DNA of 64,000 nt from Mugil cephalus (taxonomy: Eukaryota; Chordata; Actinopteri; Mugiliformes; Mugilidae), in assembly GCF_022458985.1 (NCBI RefSeq), contig NC_061785.1, positions 5,260,204-5,324,203 of the forward strand, given 5' to 3'. Below are positions 39,491-52,111 of this stretch, piece by piece. The position numbers and the translations under genes were made by a program. The notes under the pieces were generated by a model, which saw only the letters and a list, made by a program, of their open reading frames with translations, had not been told where the DNA came from and did not search any database. The stretch's first letter is position 1. Each line of letters opens with the position of its first letter.

Positions 39491-41773
39491 ATGTTTTTTT
39501 TTTTAGTAGCTTTTCTTCTGGATTCTCTTCCACTCAAATTTGAATCCTTGTAAATCACTCATTTCTTCATATATAAATCCACACTCTTCTTGTAAAACGT
39601 GAGACAATGAATCATCCGATCATGCATCTGTTTTACTTCACTTTTTAATCAGCTATTGATGAATGAGCTCATCTGGCTAATTTTAATACCAACCAAAGCT
39701 CCACTCGGCTGCGTCTGGCTCGGCCTACGCTCATTCATTTTGCTCGGCTTCGCGGTTTCAGCTCTGTCTGCTCTCAAGTCGCTGCTGTACTTTCTGAATC
39801 ATAACCGACTACAACTGTATTCGGGACTCTTTTTTCGTCCAGCACTGAACTTTAAATGTTAGATGGGGCCCGTATGAAGAGACAGGAGTGTAAAGCTGAA
39901 AACTTTTTCACAAGAAAACCACTTCTATGAATCTCTTGGGGTTTCTCAAGTCAACAAAGTGTGGAAAGCTACAGTCGTGAAGACTTGTCAGACTAGGAGA
40001 AACCATAAAAACACTATATAAGAGATATTAGAATTTTAAATACATCCAATAAAGACGTTTACATTTTCTATTGTGAACGTTATTAAATACATTTTTCATC
40101 GCACTTTCAGAATATCTTTCCCAAACCTTGAACTGATCATTCGTAATCTGCCAATTGTGCCCTTGTGGTCTATAACCAATCTGCTCTTGCTCTGACTTCA
40201 CACAACGACAGATGCATAAAGCTGCCACTTTGAATCATAGGCCACTTCTGAAAGTCCACTAGATGAGGCCGGTCCACCTGCTCCCCCCCCTCCGTGTTTC
40301 TGGAGCAGCTGCCGACTATATCTATTAGTAATCAAGCCTCCGCTGCCTCCTGAGCTGCGGCTCCTCAGTCACATGATCATTAGTGATGCCCTTCTTTTGG
40401 GGGAGAAGGACAATCACGACTCGAGATCCTGCTGCAATTTCCTTTGATTTTTAGATGTGTTTCAGGGCTCGGCGGGGGTTGGAGGGAGGTTGAGAAAAAC
40501 ACAGGACCTGATTTTAGGAGGCGTCTACACCTGTGATGACTCTCATCGATCTGCATTGCTGTTAAATCCTCTTTCAGTCACTGAACACGAATGAAACCTT
40601 TATCTCTCCATCTGTAAATCGAAGCTATCGGGTGATGAGGGTTAATGCTGCCGTGAAAAATAATAACCAAAAAGCCCCAAGGATGTCTGGCAACGCGTAC
40701 AGTCAGTGCAGCAACTTTAACAGAGGAAGACGAGCTGCTCATTGTGTCGCAAAGGAGAAAGGCTCAACTTAAAGAAGGTCACGGTAAAGACGAGATAAGA
40801 GCAATTCATTTGGCCGTCAGATAACTGTTTTTAGATATTTTTAATTAATTCATCGTTATTGAAGATCCCCTGAACTCTGGAGCGTGCTCCATTTGTTTTG
40901 CCCGGGTCGAAGGCCAACCGTAATAAAGAGCGCTGCTTCGTTTCAGCTCATATTCCCCCTCCTTATCTAATCCCATTAAGGCTCACGCTCCAGGAAATAG
41001 GAATGCCTCCTGGTAATGAAGAAACACATTAATGGAGCCGCAAAATGGCCTCGCTCTACAAAAGCTGTTTTCTCCTTCAGTAATCCCTACGACATCTCTC
41101 CTACGCATCTATTTATACGCGTGTTCTTCCATTTGGCAACGACTTGCGTACGGTTAAATGGTATTTTTAGTTGAAGCGCGGCACGGGGAGCCGCCGTGCG
41201 TCCAAATTAAATCGGGATATCAAGGTAAGCAGATGCATTGTGCTGCGTAAAGCCTTCATTCCAGCTGCTCAAGGCCTTGGAAATCCATATTTTAAACGTG
41301 AGGGCTCTTCACAGTCGGCCTCTGCAGCTCGTCCTATTGTTTATGCATGACTGGCTGGTGAAAATCACGACTGCTGCAGACGTAATTTTCCTGTGAATGG
41401 GAGAGGTCTGACTCCAGGTAGTTTTATTTTTACCAGTGGATAATCATAAAGTAGAAAACACACACACGCACGTAGCAGCCTGTCTGCATCTGCAGACGCT
41501 TCTCCTGAATGCATGAGAGAAGGAATCCTCCGAGGCTCCAACGAGACGTGAAAATGACTGGATGACTGGAGCGACGGCAGCTTTAATGCAACATGAAGAC
41601 GTATCTGTCAAAGATGCTGCTGCTGCTGTTGTTACTTGACTTGGAAAAAGTGGAGCAGAAGAAGAATTTATTGAGCTCACCACTTCACATGGATGTGCTA
41701 AAAAGTTGATTCTGTTACGCTTCTCGTTCGGTCATTTGTGGTAGAATAGATTTTCAAGGACATATTTTGTCAT

Positions 41774-42301
41774 AGACCGATCAGGCATAACATTATGACC
41801 ACCACATGCACTGCAAAAACAGCATAACTGGAAAGAAGCAAAATATTCTTACATTCAAATAAATCATCTTGTATTAACAAAGAACAATCTGCCAATGGGT
41901 TAAGCTTTTTTTGACCACCAACAGGTGGGGGTCTTTGGGTCCTATGGGATGAGGGGAGGGGGTCCTCTATAGTGGGTCTATAGTGGATCATCCGACAGAT
42001 ACTTAATCAGTTTGGGATCTCGTGAATTTGGAGGCCAGGTCAACACCTTGTTCTGTTCTTCATGGTTTTTTGAGTTGTTCCTAAAGTGTTTTTTTGAGTG
42101 TATGTGTGTCAGGCTGCATCCTGCTGGGGGGTGGCTGCTGTAAGCTGCCAAGAAGTGTCATTGCTGTGGGATGGGGGGGTGTCTGGTCTGGTCTGGTCTG
42201 GTCTGGGTGCTACATGTCTATGTAACATCCACACGAAGTTTCCCAAATGTCACAAGATGATCTCCTGACCGTGGTCATAATGTTGTGGCAGATTTCTGTA
42301 T
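41774..42301. mobile_element. Two-ended copy of the ATCAGCCACAACATTA family
   Basis: Both ends present: CGATCAGGCATAACATTATG at the left and CATAATGTTGTGGCAGAT at the right, forming terminal inverted repeats over about 528 bp. The interior reads, on the minus strand, into the Tc1 transposase-like AATTCACGAGATCCCAAACTG block. Contains a (GGTCT)n stretch near 42183. Confidence 0.7.
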
Positions 42302-43563
42302 ATTGCACATTGTGTACTAAAAGATTTAGTTTAAAAGTGAACAAAGGGATGAAAACCACGGAGCCTCTGAGGAGGAAACAAAGCGAGAGTTTAAGAAAAG
42401 GCCAGAAGCTCAGTGTCAGATTAGCAAAGCTCAGAGATCTGAAAACACCCGCCATCAAACATCGGTATCGTAAAAGTGCACTCAACGCATCAGGATAAGA
42501 CTCGCAAACCCCTTTTCACAAACCTAAAATATCAAAGTCACTTTGTAGCCGGTATGAAAGCATGTATAAAGCATTTTTTTGCGAGCTGCAAGGACAGATG
42601 GAGCAAAGCAAAACACCCTGACTCAGAGAGCTGCCTGGGTGACTCAGGTAAAACAAATTTGCTGTAGTTAATCACTTTAAGGCGTAAAATTTGATCATTA
42701 GACAACGAGCGGAGTCACTGACACGAGCTGTCACCGCTTAGGATTGTGATTAAGTGGCGGCAAGGTCAACAGGAAAGGAAGCGAAGGATATTAACGCACC
42801 TTAAGAACAAAAACTTTGCCTGGAATAAACGGCGGCGAGCTCGAAAAAGTCATTAAAGATTTAGAGTCTTTTAAGATTCAAATCCAGTCAGCTTGTTCCT
42901 CCTCTGCCTTCGCCTTTCTTTTCGGCTATCTCGGTGGATCTTTACGTCTCGTCCCCGTCCTCTGTGGCCTGCCTCCTCTAAAGCTCCCCTTTGTAAAAGC
43001 ACACCAGCTCAAAGTGAGACTTATTACCAGCTCTTTCTTCGCCTCGCTGAGGCTTCGGTGTGCCGAGCAGCTCGCCTGTTTCATCTCTCTATTTGTCGTG
43101 ACAGAGTTGTTGACTTGGGAAAAGCAGGGAAAAGCATCTTTGGCAAAACAGAGCAGCACCAATTATCCTCTAATCCCCGCGCCTTGAAAGAACGGAGCCC
43201 AAAGTCTGTGGCGCATCTCAAACTGAATAGATTAGTTTTGCTATCCCCCTTCATACCAGGACACAACAGACATTTGTGGGAACGGCGCTAAACTGAGGGG
43301 CTTGAGGGTTTTATAAAGAGAACAATAGATAGTGTGAAGTGCACCTGCATGTACTTATATATGTATAAACAGGAGCAGAGAACATCCTGAAATGAAACAG
43401 CTGATAAATGATAAATGTATGTGTTCAAATTCTTAAAATTCAGTGCAGAGAAAAGCTGACGTACGGATTTTTAAATCCTAATCTTGGCGACTTAATGGAT
43501 TTTAGACAATGTCAGATTTGGAAACTATTTAAGGGTTGAGGTCAGGAGGTGAGGTGATCATGT

Positions 43564-43835
43564 ACACTGATCAGCCACAACATTATGACCACTGACAGGA
43601 GCAGCGAGTAACTTCATCTTGTGACAATTCAGTGTTCTGCTGGAACTGGCATTCATTGGTGTGGGTGTTACTTAGACATGTAGCACCCACCTAGACTGGA
43701 CCGGACACCCCCACCCCATAGCAATGACACTCCTAGATGACAGCAGTCATGCAGCCAGCAGGATGCAGCCACAAAGACGCTTTAGGAACAACTAAAAAAA
43801 CAACAACATGAACAGCACAAGGACTTTAACTTGTA
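43564..43835 (+). mobile_element. ATCAGCCACAACATTA family copy
   Basis: Left terminus TGATCAGCCACAACATTATG with shared interior (TAGCACCCACCTAGAC, GCAGGATGCAGCC). Right end lost. Confidence 0.65.
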
Positions 43836-45214
43836 ACAGAGAACGTTTGTTTTAATTCCTACTTGTGTGGCATTAGAAGTTATACAGGAGCTAAGGATGT
43901 GAATGCTTCCTCCTTTCCTTCAGGAAGTAGCATGGTAAAATTACAGAAAATAGATTATCTTGAGTCCATGAAACCTCATCAAGAAACAGCTAAAGCAAAA
44001 AAAAGATTTTGTCCAATTCAGCTGCGTTCTGATGCTTCTGATGCTACTTTTTAATCGCAGTCATGATTCATTTATTAGTTGAAATGGATGAAAAACATGT
44101 TCCTTTTCTGTAGCTTCTGCATTTCTCCACCCTTTCAGAGAGTCTGTGTCTAACCATCTTTCAACATTTCAGACTCCAGCGGACGGCGTTCGTGAAGGCC
44201 TCCTGTCACGTCGGCTATATGCTCCAGTGTTATAATATAATATAAGACTGTGCAGTTGGTTGCTCAGATACGTAACGAGAAAGCAGAAAGTAACTAGGAA
44301 ACCGGGGCACCTGAGTGACTAAAAGAGTGTTTACCCAGCGATTAGGGAGATGGCAACTCAACTTTCAGCGCTTAACTAATGTGGAGATTAGTCAGAGTCG
44401 GGGCTACAGTCACTGACAGGCATAAACACTACTGCCCTTTTAACTCGTCTCGATGAAAAGCTGGGAATATATAAAAAAAAACACCTTGTCCTCACCAAGC
44501 AACAGCCAGGTTCTCGTGTCCTTGTCTTATAATTGCGCTGCTTGACTTGCCTCGATTTACCATTTGCAGGGCAAGTCAAGAGGCCGACAATCACATCAAA
44601 GCTACTACGTAGCCCAAGGATTAAAGATGGAGAGGAAAAGTGGTCATCGCCTGATTAAAGCCCGAGTTTAATCCCGTTGTGCTGTGGTGGCGGTGTGAAG
44701 TGAGAGGGCTGAGAGCAGGTGCGGAGGTGGGTTGGAAGACGGGGACGTGACGTTGTTGTTTTTCTGTGTTTTTTTTTCTTTTTTTTTTTTTTTCCTAGAT
44801 GTCATGGGTTTAATTCAGAGGAACATCTGTGATAACCAAAGAAACAGACATCTGGCGCACGCACCAACATCCTGTCTAGACATCAGCTTGTTAGTGTAGG
44901 AATACAGAGGTACGTTCAAATATAAATATGAAAAAGTTACTAATAGGGTCAATGTGAGCAGCCTCCGTGTTGCAAGAAACTCTTCTAATAAGGTTTGCAC
45001 AATCCCTCAGAGGTCCATCTATCCATCCATTTATCCATATGTCCTGTAGAGGGTTGCAGCTTGCATTGAGACAGGAGGTGGTGTCCATCACAAGATAAAA
45101 CACAAACTAAACAAGCACAGCTATGACCAACTTACACTCCATCAGTTAAGACTCGAGCTTTTGTTTGTTAAGCATTTTTAATTTCTCCAAGGTATTTAGG
45201 ATTATTAGGACCTA

Positions 45215-45700
45215 AGAAGAATAAAAACTAAGCTTCGTCTTTGAACGGAAAGAAGTTTTTGGAAAAAAGAAAATGTCCTCATATGTGGACATGGGGATTA
45301 TTTCGCTATATATTATAAGAAAGCCCCCACATAGCACGTGACTGAGCAAAAGCAATGAAATTCCAACGTCCTCAAATGAGTCCTTGACACTGTAACTGGT
45401 TATCATTGATAGAATTTGTTAGATTTGTGCGCCATGTCAAGCTAGAAAAGTTAATACACGTAAATAAACAAATTACAACCATGAAATTCGATAACATTTT
45501 GTAATATTTTTGGCCCTCCAGAATGAATCCGCCGAAGTTAAGGCTATCATGTTTTTACACCGACTAGTGAATTGACCACTAGATGGCAGACTAAAGCGTC
45601 CACTTTTGAGCACAACGGGTCTAAATGAAGCAGAATAAGTTGGCACAAAAACTAAAACTTAACGTCCACATATGAGGACGCAGAGTCTCAGGAGGTTAAT
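45215..45700. mobile_element. Dispersed repeat with CCTCATATGTGGACA arms
   Basis: TGTCCTCATATGTGGACATG near 45273 and GTCCACATATGAGGACG near 45664 form imperfect inverted arms around a non-coding interior. Resembles a short DNA element common in fish. Includes a CTCF-like CCACTAGATGGCAG at about 45578. Confidence 0.4.
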
Positions 45701-45719
45701 GTAACATCCAAAAAATGCT

Positions 45720-46140
45720 AAAGAAAAGCAACTGGACTCGTAGAGTTTCTTGAAGACGTTTCACTGTCTTAAAGGACCTGTGGAGGAGTTGGGGTTTAAA
45801 AAGAAACATCTGTGGGTGTTACACATCAGACTTCTATATTCTTACCTTTCACTGGAGGAGACTGTTTGACCGTGTCCTCCTTCTCCCATGTATGGTTCTT
45901 TTCTAACAACCCATTATCACTCAGAGGCTCCAGTCTCGAGGTGTGAATGGGGGTGGAACTTCTTGAGGACAGATGTTAAGACTGTTTTGTAAAGTGATGG
46001 AGATGTCTTCCTTTATTCCTCAATCAAACCACCTGTCTTCTCTGGCTCAAATGTCCTTTAGGTGTAGAGGGACGGCGCTGAATCGTTTCCTGACGAGGTG
46101 TTTCTCCTGTGTCGAGACGTTTTGTTTGTGGAGGGGTCGT
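45720..46140 (-). mobile_element. Fossil fragment of a Penelope-like retroelement
   Basis: The minus strand shows the end of a GIY-YIG endonuclease region (resembling LHLKD...REDRWF of fish Penelope elements). This is followed by the GAAACGTCTTCAAGAAACT motif typical of the 3' part of these elements. It is a clearly broken, old fragment of about 0.4 kb with several breaks. It abuts a Tc1-derived element on the right. Confidence 0.6.
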
Positions 46141-46159
46141 CTGTTTCCATTCCTCCGTG

Positions 46160-46428
46160 ATCACTGATCAGCCACAACATTATGACCACAGACAGGAGAC
46201 AGTTCAAATTGTGACAGTTCAGTGTTCTGCTGAGAAGACATGTAGCACCCAATAGACCAGACCAGACATCCCCAAATGGCCCTGGCCTCCAAATTCACTA
46301 GATCCCAAACTGATCAAATATCTGTGAGATGATCCACAGGAGACCGTCCCCTCAACCCATAGGACCCAAAGCCCCCAAAGGAAGACGATATTAGGAAGGT
46401 GGTCATAATGTTACGCCTCATTGGTGTA
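46160..46428 (+). mobile_element. Two-ended short copy of the ATCAGCCACAACATTA family
   Basis: Left end TGATCAGCCACAACATTATG, right end GTGGTCATAATGTTACGCCTC; about 270 bp. The transposase-like block AATTCACTAGATCCCAAACT is retained. Confidence 0.7.
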
Positions 46429-48455
46429 CCTTTTTCTGTTTTGGCCTGGGTGTTTTGTCTTTGAAAAAAGGAGAAACCCAAGAAGAACCTGTAACTTTAA
46501 TGTGGGTGAAAAAAATATATATTTGATGCTGCGGTTGCTCAGGAACAACTGAAACAAACACAACACGGATCCAAGCAAAATGGGGCAAAACTAATTGAAT
46601 ATAGCGCAGGATGTGTTCCGTTTTCTGTGGGTTATTTAGAAGCAAAATACAATCAGGAGGACTATCTTTATCCTCACCCTTTCATGACTCCCCCTCTGTC
46701 TTTCCTCTGCTTCTCTAATCAGCTGATTGTTGGAAGGGTTTCATTCAGATTCTGCCACAATCATCACGCAATCATGTCCTCGCCGTAGAACTTTAAATAT
46801 GGTCTCTGCTGCTGTCAGTTATCATTTCAGTTCGGTTCCACCTTCTCCACCCGTTCTCCTTCAGTCTTTACACTGGGGCTCCAGGTCAAACTCATCAGTG
46901 TCCCATCATCATCATCATCATCATCATCATCCATCACATCCAGATTTCCAGTTTTCTTATAATCACCACCAGTCTGTCGCAGTAGCATTATTTTACCACC
47001 GTTACTTGAAAACTGAACAAAATAAAGATGTTAAAACTCTCTCCTGCTTCTTTTTCTGTGGTTCCTACCACGTCAGCCCTTTTCACAAAAGTTTTATATA
47101 TAATTGTGTGCAAGAATAAGCAATAAACCACCCAGAGCATCACCCGAAAAATACTTATTCTACAGAAGCAAAGAAGCACGAGTGATTCCTCGAGTCTGTC
47201 ATTCCTAGTGCAGCATCATTCAAAGCCCCCTCAGGACCTACTTTCTCTGTCCCGTCCAGGAGCTTACATCATCTCAGAGGACATGCGATGACTTTCCACT
47301 AAACCTAAAGAACCCTCCGTACCACCTTTTACCTCCGGACCTTTGACGTCTCGTTCCCGTCGCAGAAAGCGTGTTTGTGCAGGAAGCATCCTTAGAAAGC
47401 GGAGGTGGCCTCAGCGGCAGGAGATGAGAGCATGCATTAAACATGCAGTCGCCGTGCACCTCCTTCATTTTTAATGGTCCAGTTGGCCGGGGGGTGTGGA
47501 AGAATGTAAACATCACTGTAACCTGAGGAAAAGGGGCAGCATGAGACAGGGAGGAGGAAAGGAAACATCTATTTTTTTTATTTTTTTTTTGCTATCCTTT
47601 GCTATCCTTTGAAAGTTATACATAGTGCCGTGAACTTCCATATAAATCAAGTTCAGTTGAGAATAGGGTCGACTTAAAATGTGTTGCATAGAGCAGCAAT
47701 ATAGCTAAAACTACGCACCTCCACCCAAGCGAGGAACCTTTGCGGTAAACAAACCTCAAGAACAGAAATACCAGAGCAGACCAAAAACATCTAAAGGAAA
47801 AGTCGAGTAGTTTCATCTCTTTGGTGAGATGAAGCTGAAGAGAAGCTTGTGCCCGAATAACAGGAAGAAAAGGAGGATGGAGAAGAGAAGCCTCGGTTGA
47901 TGCCGGAGCATATAACATCATCTGTAACACACAGCGGCGGAGGCAGAGTGATGCACGAGCATTCACAGCTACAAATGGCATCACTGACATTTACCGATGA
48001 AGAGACAGGAGACGGACGCGGCTCAGTGGAGTCTGGAGTGCACAGGGTCCAGCCAAATGAAACAAAGATGATCATGAAGCGGCTTCATGATGAAAACTCA
48101 AACATACTCAACAGCAATGCAGGTGTGTCTGAAGGTAAATAAGTTGAACAAACCTCATCTCGGTCGAGTTGCTGCGGAAAAGAGTGTTATGTATTTTAGT
48201 GAGGTCCATAGGTTCAGTGATTGAGAACGTTTCCGACAGCCATTGCCTGCAAAGAACATTCAAGGTACAAGGTTAATGTGTCCAGTCACTTTTATGAGCC
48301 ACTAAAAACACCGTCGATAAAAACAGCTCTCACTTTTCCTCCTGTTTGGACGTGAATGCCCTCAGATTTACTGCGGATTTACTACATATTGCCACAACTT
48401 CAGCATGTTTTGGTAACAGCTAAAGTAATAAAAAATAATAATATGTCAGCCTGCG

Positions 48456-48650
48456 CCGATCAGCCACAACATTAAAACCACTACCAGGAGAAGTGAATAA
48501 CGTCGACCAGCTTGTGACATTAAATTCAAAAAAAGGTTCTTCTGGTGCGAAATTTTTGGACCTGGTATTCATTTATGTGGATGTTACTTAGACATGTAGC
48601 ACCCACCTAGACCAGAGCATAAAATAAAATAAAATAAAATAAAATAAAAT
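48456..48650 (+). mobile_element. ATCAGCCACAACATTA family copy running into (AAAAT)n
   Basis: Left end CGATCAGCCACAACATTAAA. The copy breaks off at TAGACCAGAG, where an (AAAAT)n microsatellite starts (about 48619-48650). Confidence 0.65.
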
Positions 48651-50202
48651 CATTGTGTTGCTCCAGAGGAAAAAAAAAATAAAAAATCTGAATAAATATT
48701 TGAAGAATGCATTCGTGTTTGGAAGGCCTTCAAAGTGCAGCTGGCAGAGCAGAGTCTGCAAGGTATTTATTTACTTCCAAGAATCTACCTGTTGGTTCTT
48801 CACATATATATTTTAGTCTTGTGTCTCTACACTCCTTGTTTTGCGAAGATGTTTCCCCAGACTTCCTCCACAATGTGTAATTCATGAACCGAAGGGATAG
48901 TTTCACACCGTAAGCCGAACGCTGTTCAGACTTTAACGCCAATATTCCCCCGTGCACCAGAAAAGCTATTTTTGCCTCCTTCCTTTCTTTTCCCAGAATT
49001 TACATCGCTGCTGCTGCTGCTGCTGCCTGTTAACGCCCTTGCGCTGTGATCATCACCCCTACCGCGAGTCTGTCCGGCAGCTGCTGCTCCGTCTCCAAAG
49101 ACGCAAAGAGTGTGAACGTTAAAGGACAAGAAACGATTGTGCAACAAATCACACGTTTAATGAGGCGTTTTATATGTCGTTTTCTGGAGCTGGTGTGATA
49201 CGCTCAGGACAAATGCCTCCCGATGCGCACGGCTTGCCGCCTCAAACTGAACACTTCATTTGTTGAGGGATGTGGCGTGAAAGGAGAGTGAGGAGGGTTT
49301 TGTTAAGGCAGATACTTCGCTGCGCATCCTCCGCCGGAGCCCCAGAAAGAGAATTTTAGATTCCAGCCTCTCTCAGCTCATTGTAATGAAAGAAAAATGG
49401 TGAGCACTGTCGGAGACGCCGCACCATCTTGAGCACCAAAGTCAGCATTTTTTTATAAAAGTGTGCGTGCGGCTTGATGTACTGCCAGTTGCACACATTT
49501 CCATCTCCCTCTACAAGATGAAACTCACATTTGATCCGATTTGATAACAGAACTGGGTCACGATTTGAGAAATGTTCCTCGCACCCCAGCAGGGACACAC
49601 ACACACACACACACATACACACAGGACGCATACGCAGACACACAATAGTCACTCTGCCAGCTTAGTCTATGGCCTGCCAGCAGCTCCTCCGTTGCCAATT
49701 AATTTCATTGGGAGTAAATCATATTATTTATGGTCATTAAGAACAAGCAGCATTCTCAATCGCTGCACTGTCAGCTCGAATGAAAGATCGCAGTGCACTG
49801 GAACGACGCGGCCGTGAAGGGTTTTCTGTTTGCCATGAATAGTTTAGAAATTATAATGAGAAATGACTCGATCGGTTTAAGGCTGAAGTGCAGTGGAGTC
49901 AATTCACGTGACTTATTTTAAAGACATTTAGCTTTTACGGAAGGAGTTGACATTTATTTTTCCATTTTAGAAGAATTTTACTAACTTCCAGAAAAAACAC
50001 TTCACTCAAAACTGTGTCCAATAGGCTACTTTAATTTGTTATAAAAAACAACTTTAGCTTAATTAGCAAATGCTAGCATGCTAATACTTACCTACGATTG
50101 TGAAAACAGTAAATAACATACTTGATAAACACGAGCATGTTAGCATGAAGTCGTTGGTTGACAGTGTCATGGTGCAGATAGCATGGCTGCTTGTTAAATA
50201 CG

Positions 50203-50228
50203 CCGATCAGGCAAAACATTATGACCTA
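50203..50228 (+). mobile_element. Terminal scrap of the ATCAGCCACAACATTA family
   Basis: Only CGATCAGGCAAAACATTATG remains. Confidence 0.5.
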
Positions 50229-50299
50229 AAAGCCTGTTAGTCTCCCTTTCATACTTTCAGACATATGTTTAATACATAAAATGATTGGCGTAAAGGTTA

Positions 50300-50575
50300 T
50301 CCCCAGTCTGTCCTTTGGCAAGACACTTAACCCACCTTCCTCCTAGGTGTGGGCTTGTGAGTGAGTGATATTTTGTGGTGGTAAGAGCGTTTGTTGGCGC
50401 AGATTGGCAGCCATGTTTCCGTCAGTCTGCCCCAGAGCAGCTGTGATTACTGAGGTAGTTTACCACCACCACCAGGGTGTGACTGTGTGAGCGAATGAAT
50501 AATGCATTCAATTGTAAGCGCTTTGAGCATCTAAAATGGAAAAGCACTATATAAAACCAATGCATTATTATTCCA
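50300..50575 (+). mobile_element. Dispersed fish repeat with GCACTATATAAAACCAATGC tail
   Basis: Contains TTGGCAAGACACTTAACCCA, GGCAGCCATGTTTCCGTCAG and a 3' tail ending in AT-rich repeats (CATTATTATT). This is a widespread fish retroposon or SINE-like sequence. Subfamily not assigned. Confidence 0.55.
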
Positions 50576-50719
50576 AATGGTTTTAAAAAAACATCACTTT
50601 ACGCATGAGGTGAAAAAAATGGATCTTAATTATCCAGTCTTGTCAGAACTAATGCCAACATACGGTAATTCTTCCAGTGGTTCTGTATTCAGTAATTTTG
50701 GAAGTGGCAACAATTTGGC

Positions 50720-51055
50720 AAGTGTGTGTGTGTGTGTGTGTGTGCGTGTGTGTGTTCTTGTACAGCTATCTTTCCGAGAACCAGTTTAAGTTTTATACCA
50801 TCAGATTGAGGACATTTGTGCAGAGTGAGGACATATTAGCTAGCACTTACTTTTTTGGCCTCACTTTTTGGCTGTTTTGAAGATTAAAACTGTTAAAACC
50901 AGTTTTAGGGTAAATGTTACAAGTAGGTTATGGTTATGGTTAGGGTTAAGCATTTAGTTGAGACGGTTAGGGTTAAGGTAAGGGGCCAGGGAATGCATTA
51001 TGCTAACGAATGTCCTCACGAAGATGGCCATACAAGAATGTGTGTGTGTGAGTCG
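50720..51055. repeat. GT-bounded dispersed repeat
   Basis: A unit flanked on both sides by GT microsatellites (50720-50755 and 51038-51050) with interior GAGGACATTT, GGTTAGGGTTAAGCATTTAG and GGGAATGCATTATGCTAACG. Known to me as a repeat that often carries CA/GT microsatellites in fish. The TTAGGG-like phrases are part of it. Confidence 0.5.
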
Positions 51056-51239
51056 CTTCTACCTGCACAGGGACTGCAGATGGAAATTAGCTCTATAGCT
51101 AAATCTGATAGAAAACATTGCACTTTGCAATTAACGTATGTTGCACATGGCCCCTGAAAGAGAAGCACTAAAATAAAGAACAGCTGTGACTTATCAGAGA
51201 ATGGACATGGGCCTTCTGAGTGTTTCCTGTGGTGTCCTG

Positions 51240-51402
51240 GAAACAGGATCTAGGTGGGTGCTACATGTCTAAATACCATCCACACAAATGAACACCAGGT
51301 CCAAAAGTTTCCCAGCAGAACAACAAATTATCACAAGATGGTTAATATAACTCACTTCTCCCATCAGTGGTCATAATGTTGTGGCTGATCGGTTTATGTG
51401 AC
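51240..51402 (-). mobile_element. ATCAGCCACAACATTA family copy
   Basis: Ends in CATAATGTTGTGGCTGATCGG, with the shared interior GTGGGTGCTACATGTCTA on the opposite strand to most copies. Confidence 0.65.
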
Positions 51403-52111
51403 CAATATATTGAAAATGTTATAAACAACATAGTAAGGTAACATATTAGCTGTGCCAGGCAGGTTGCAGCATCATTATTTTAGTAGATAATACTGTTTAA
51501 GAAAGGTTGTAAGTGAAGTGAAACAATTGACTGTATGTGTCTGTGTTACTCTCATTTTATTCTACCTTACAACATATTTCCAGAGGAACACATTGTTTTA
51601 TTTACTGTAGAATTTATTTATAAAATACATTTGATGCATTTTAATTAGCTTCCTCTCGACCAGCTACATAAATGTGAAGAACACACACTGACAAAGTCCT
51701 TCCTGTATAAGCCATAACTTTACACAGAGCATTTTAATAGCGTGGTAACCGAAGCAGCGGCACTCCAGCCCACATTATAGAGCAATTTGAGCATTCAGAT
51801 GAATTGCAGCTAGTTTTGACAAATTAAGTTCTCTTTTTATGATCTTCCTGATCTTAAAGAGGAACACATGCCAGCACCAATATTGGTCCTTAAACATGAA
51901 AGGCAGCTCCAAAGTACCTGTTTGTTACGCGCACATAAAAACCACTCCATCACAAAAAACCTTTCATGCACATTGAGATTCTCTTCTCTCACTGCGATAT
52001 GACACAAGTTAGATTAGTCCGATGTGTGCGTTATGCAAACCAGAGCTTCTTTTCTTCCTTAATTACGTCTCAGATAACAACACACACATATAGGTAGTTT
52101 ATCTGGCTTTC

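Larger units (their letters stand above)
38765..52110. other. Intergenic desert between rpl19 and stac2
   Basis: About 13 kb without a convincing gene. Transposon remnants (listed separately) make up part of it. Blocks at about 40250-41430, 49160-49280, 49640-49880 and 51620-52090 look non-repetitive and less AT-biased and could be conserved non-coding DNA, but this cannot be tested from one sequence. Open frames here (for example 42816-43187) have no recognisable domain. Confidence 0.6.

Noticed and set aside
42816-43291. Two overlapping open frames of 123 and 132 residues in the intergenic desert
   Set aside because: No recognisable domain, no splice or promoter context, composition follows the local DNA. 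Treated as chance.
50930-50985. TTAGGG-like hexamers
   Set aside because: Degenerate and part of a known type of dispersed fish repeat, not an interstitial telomere.
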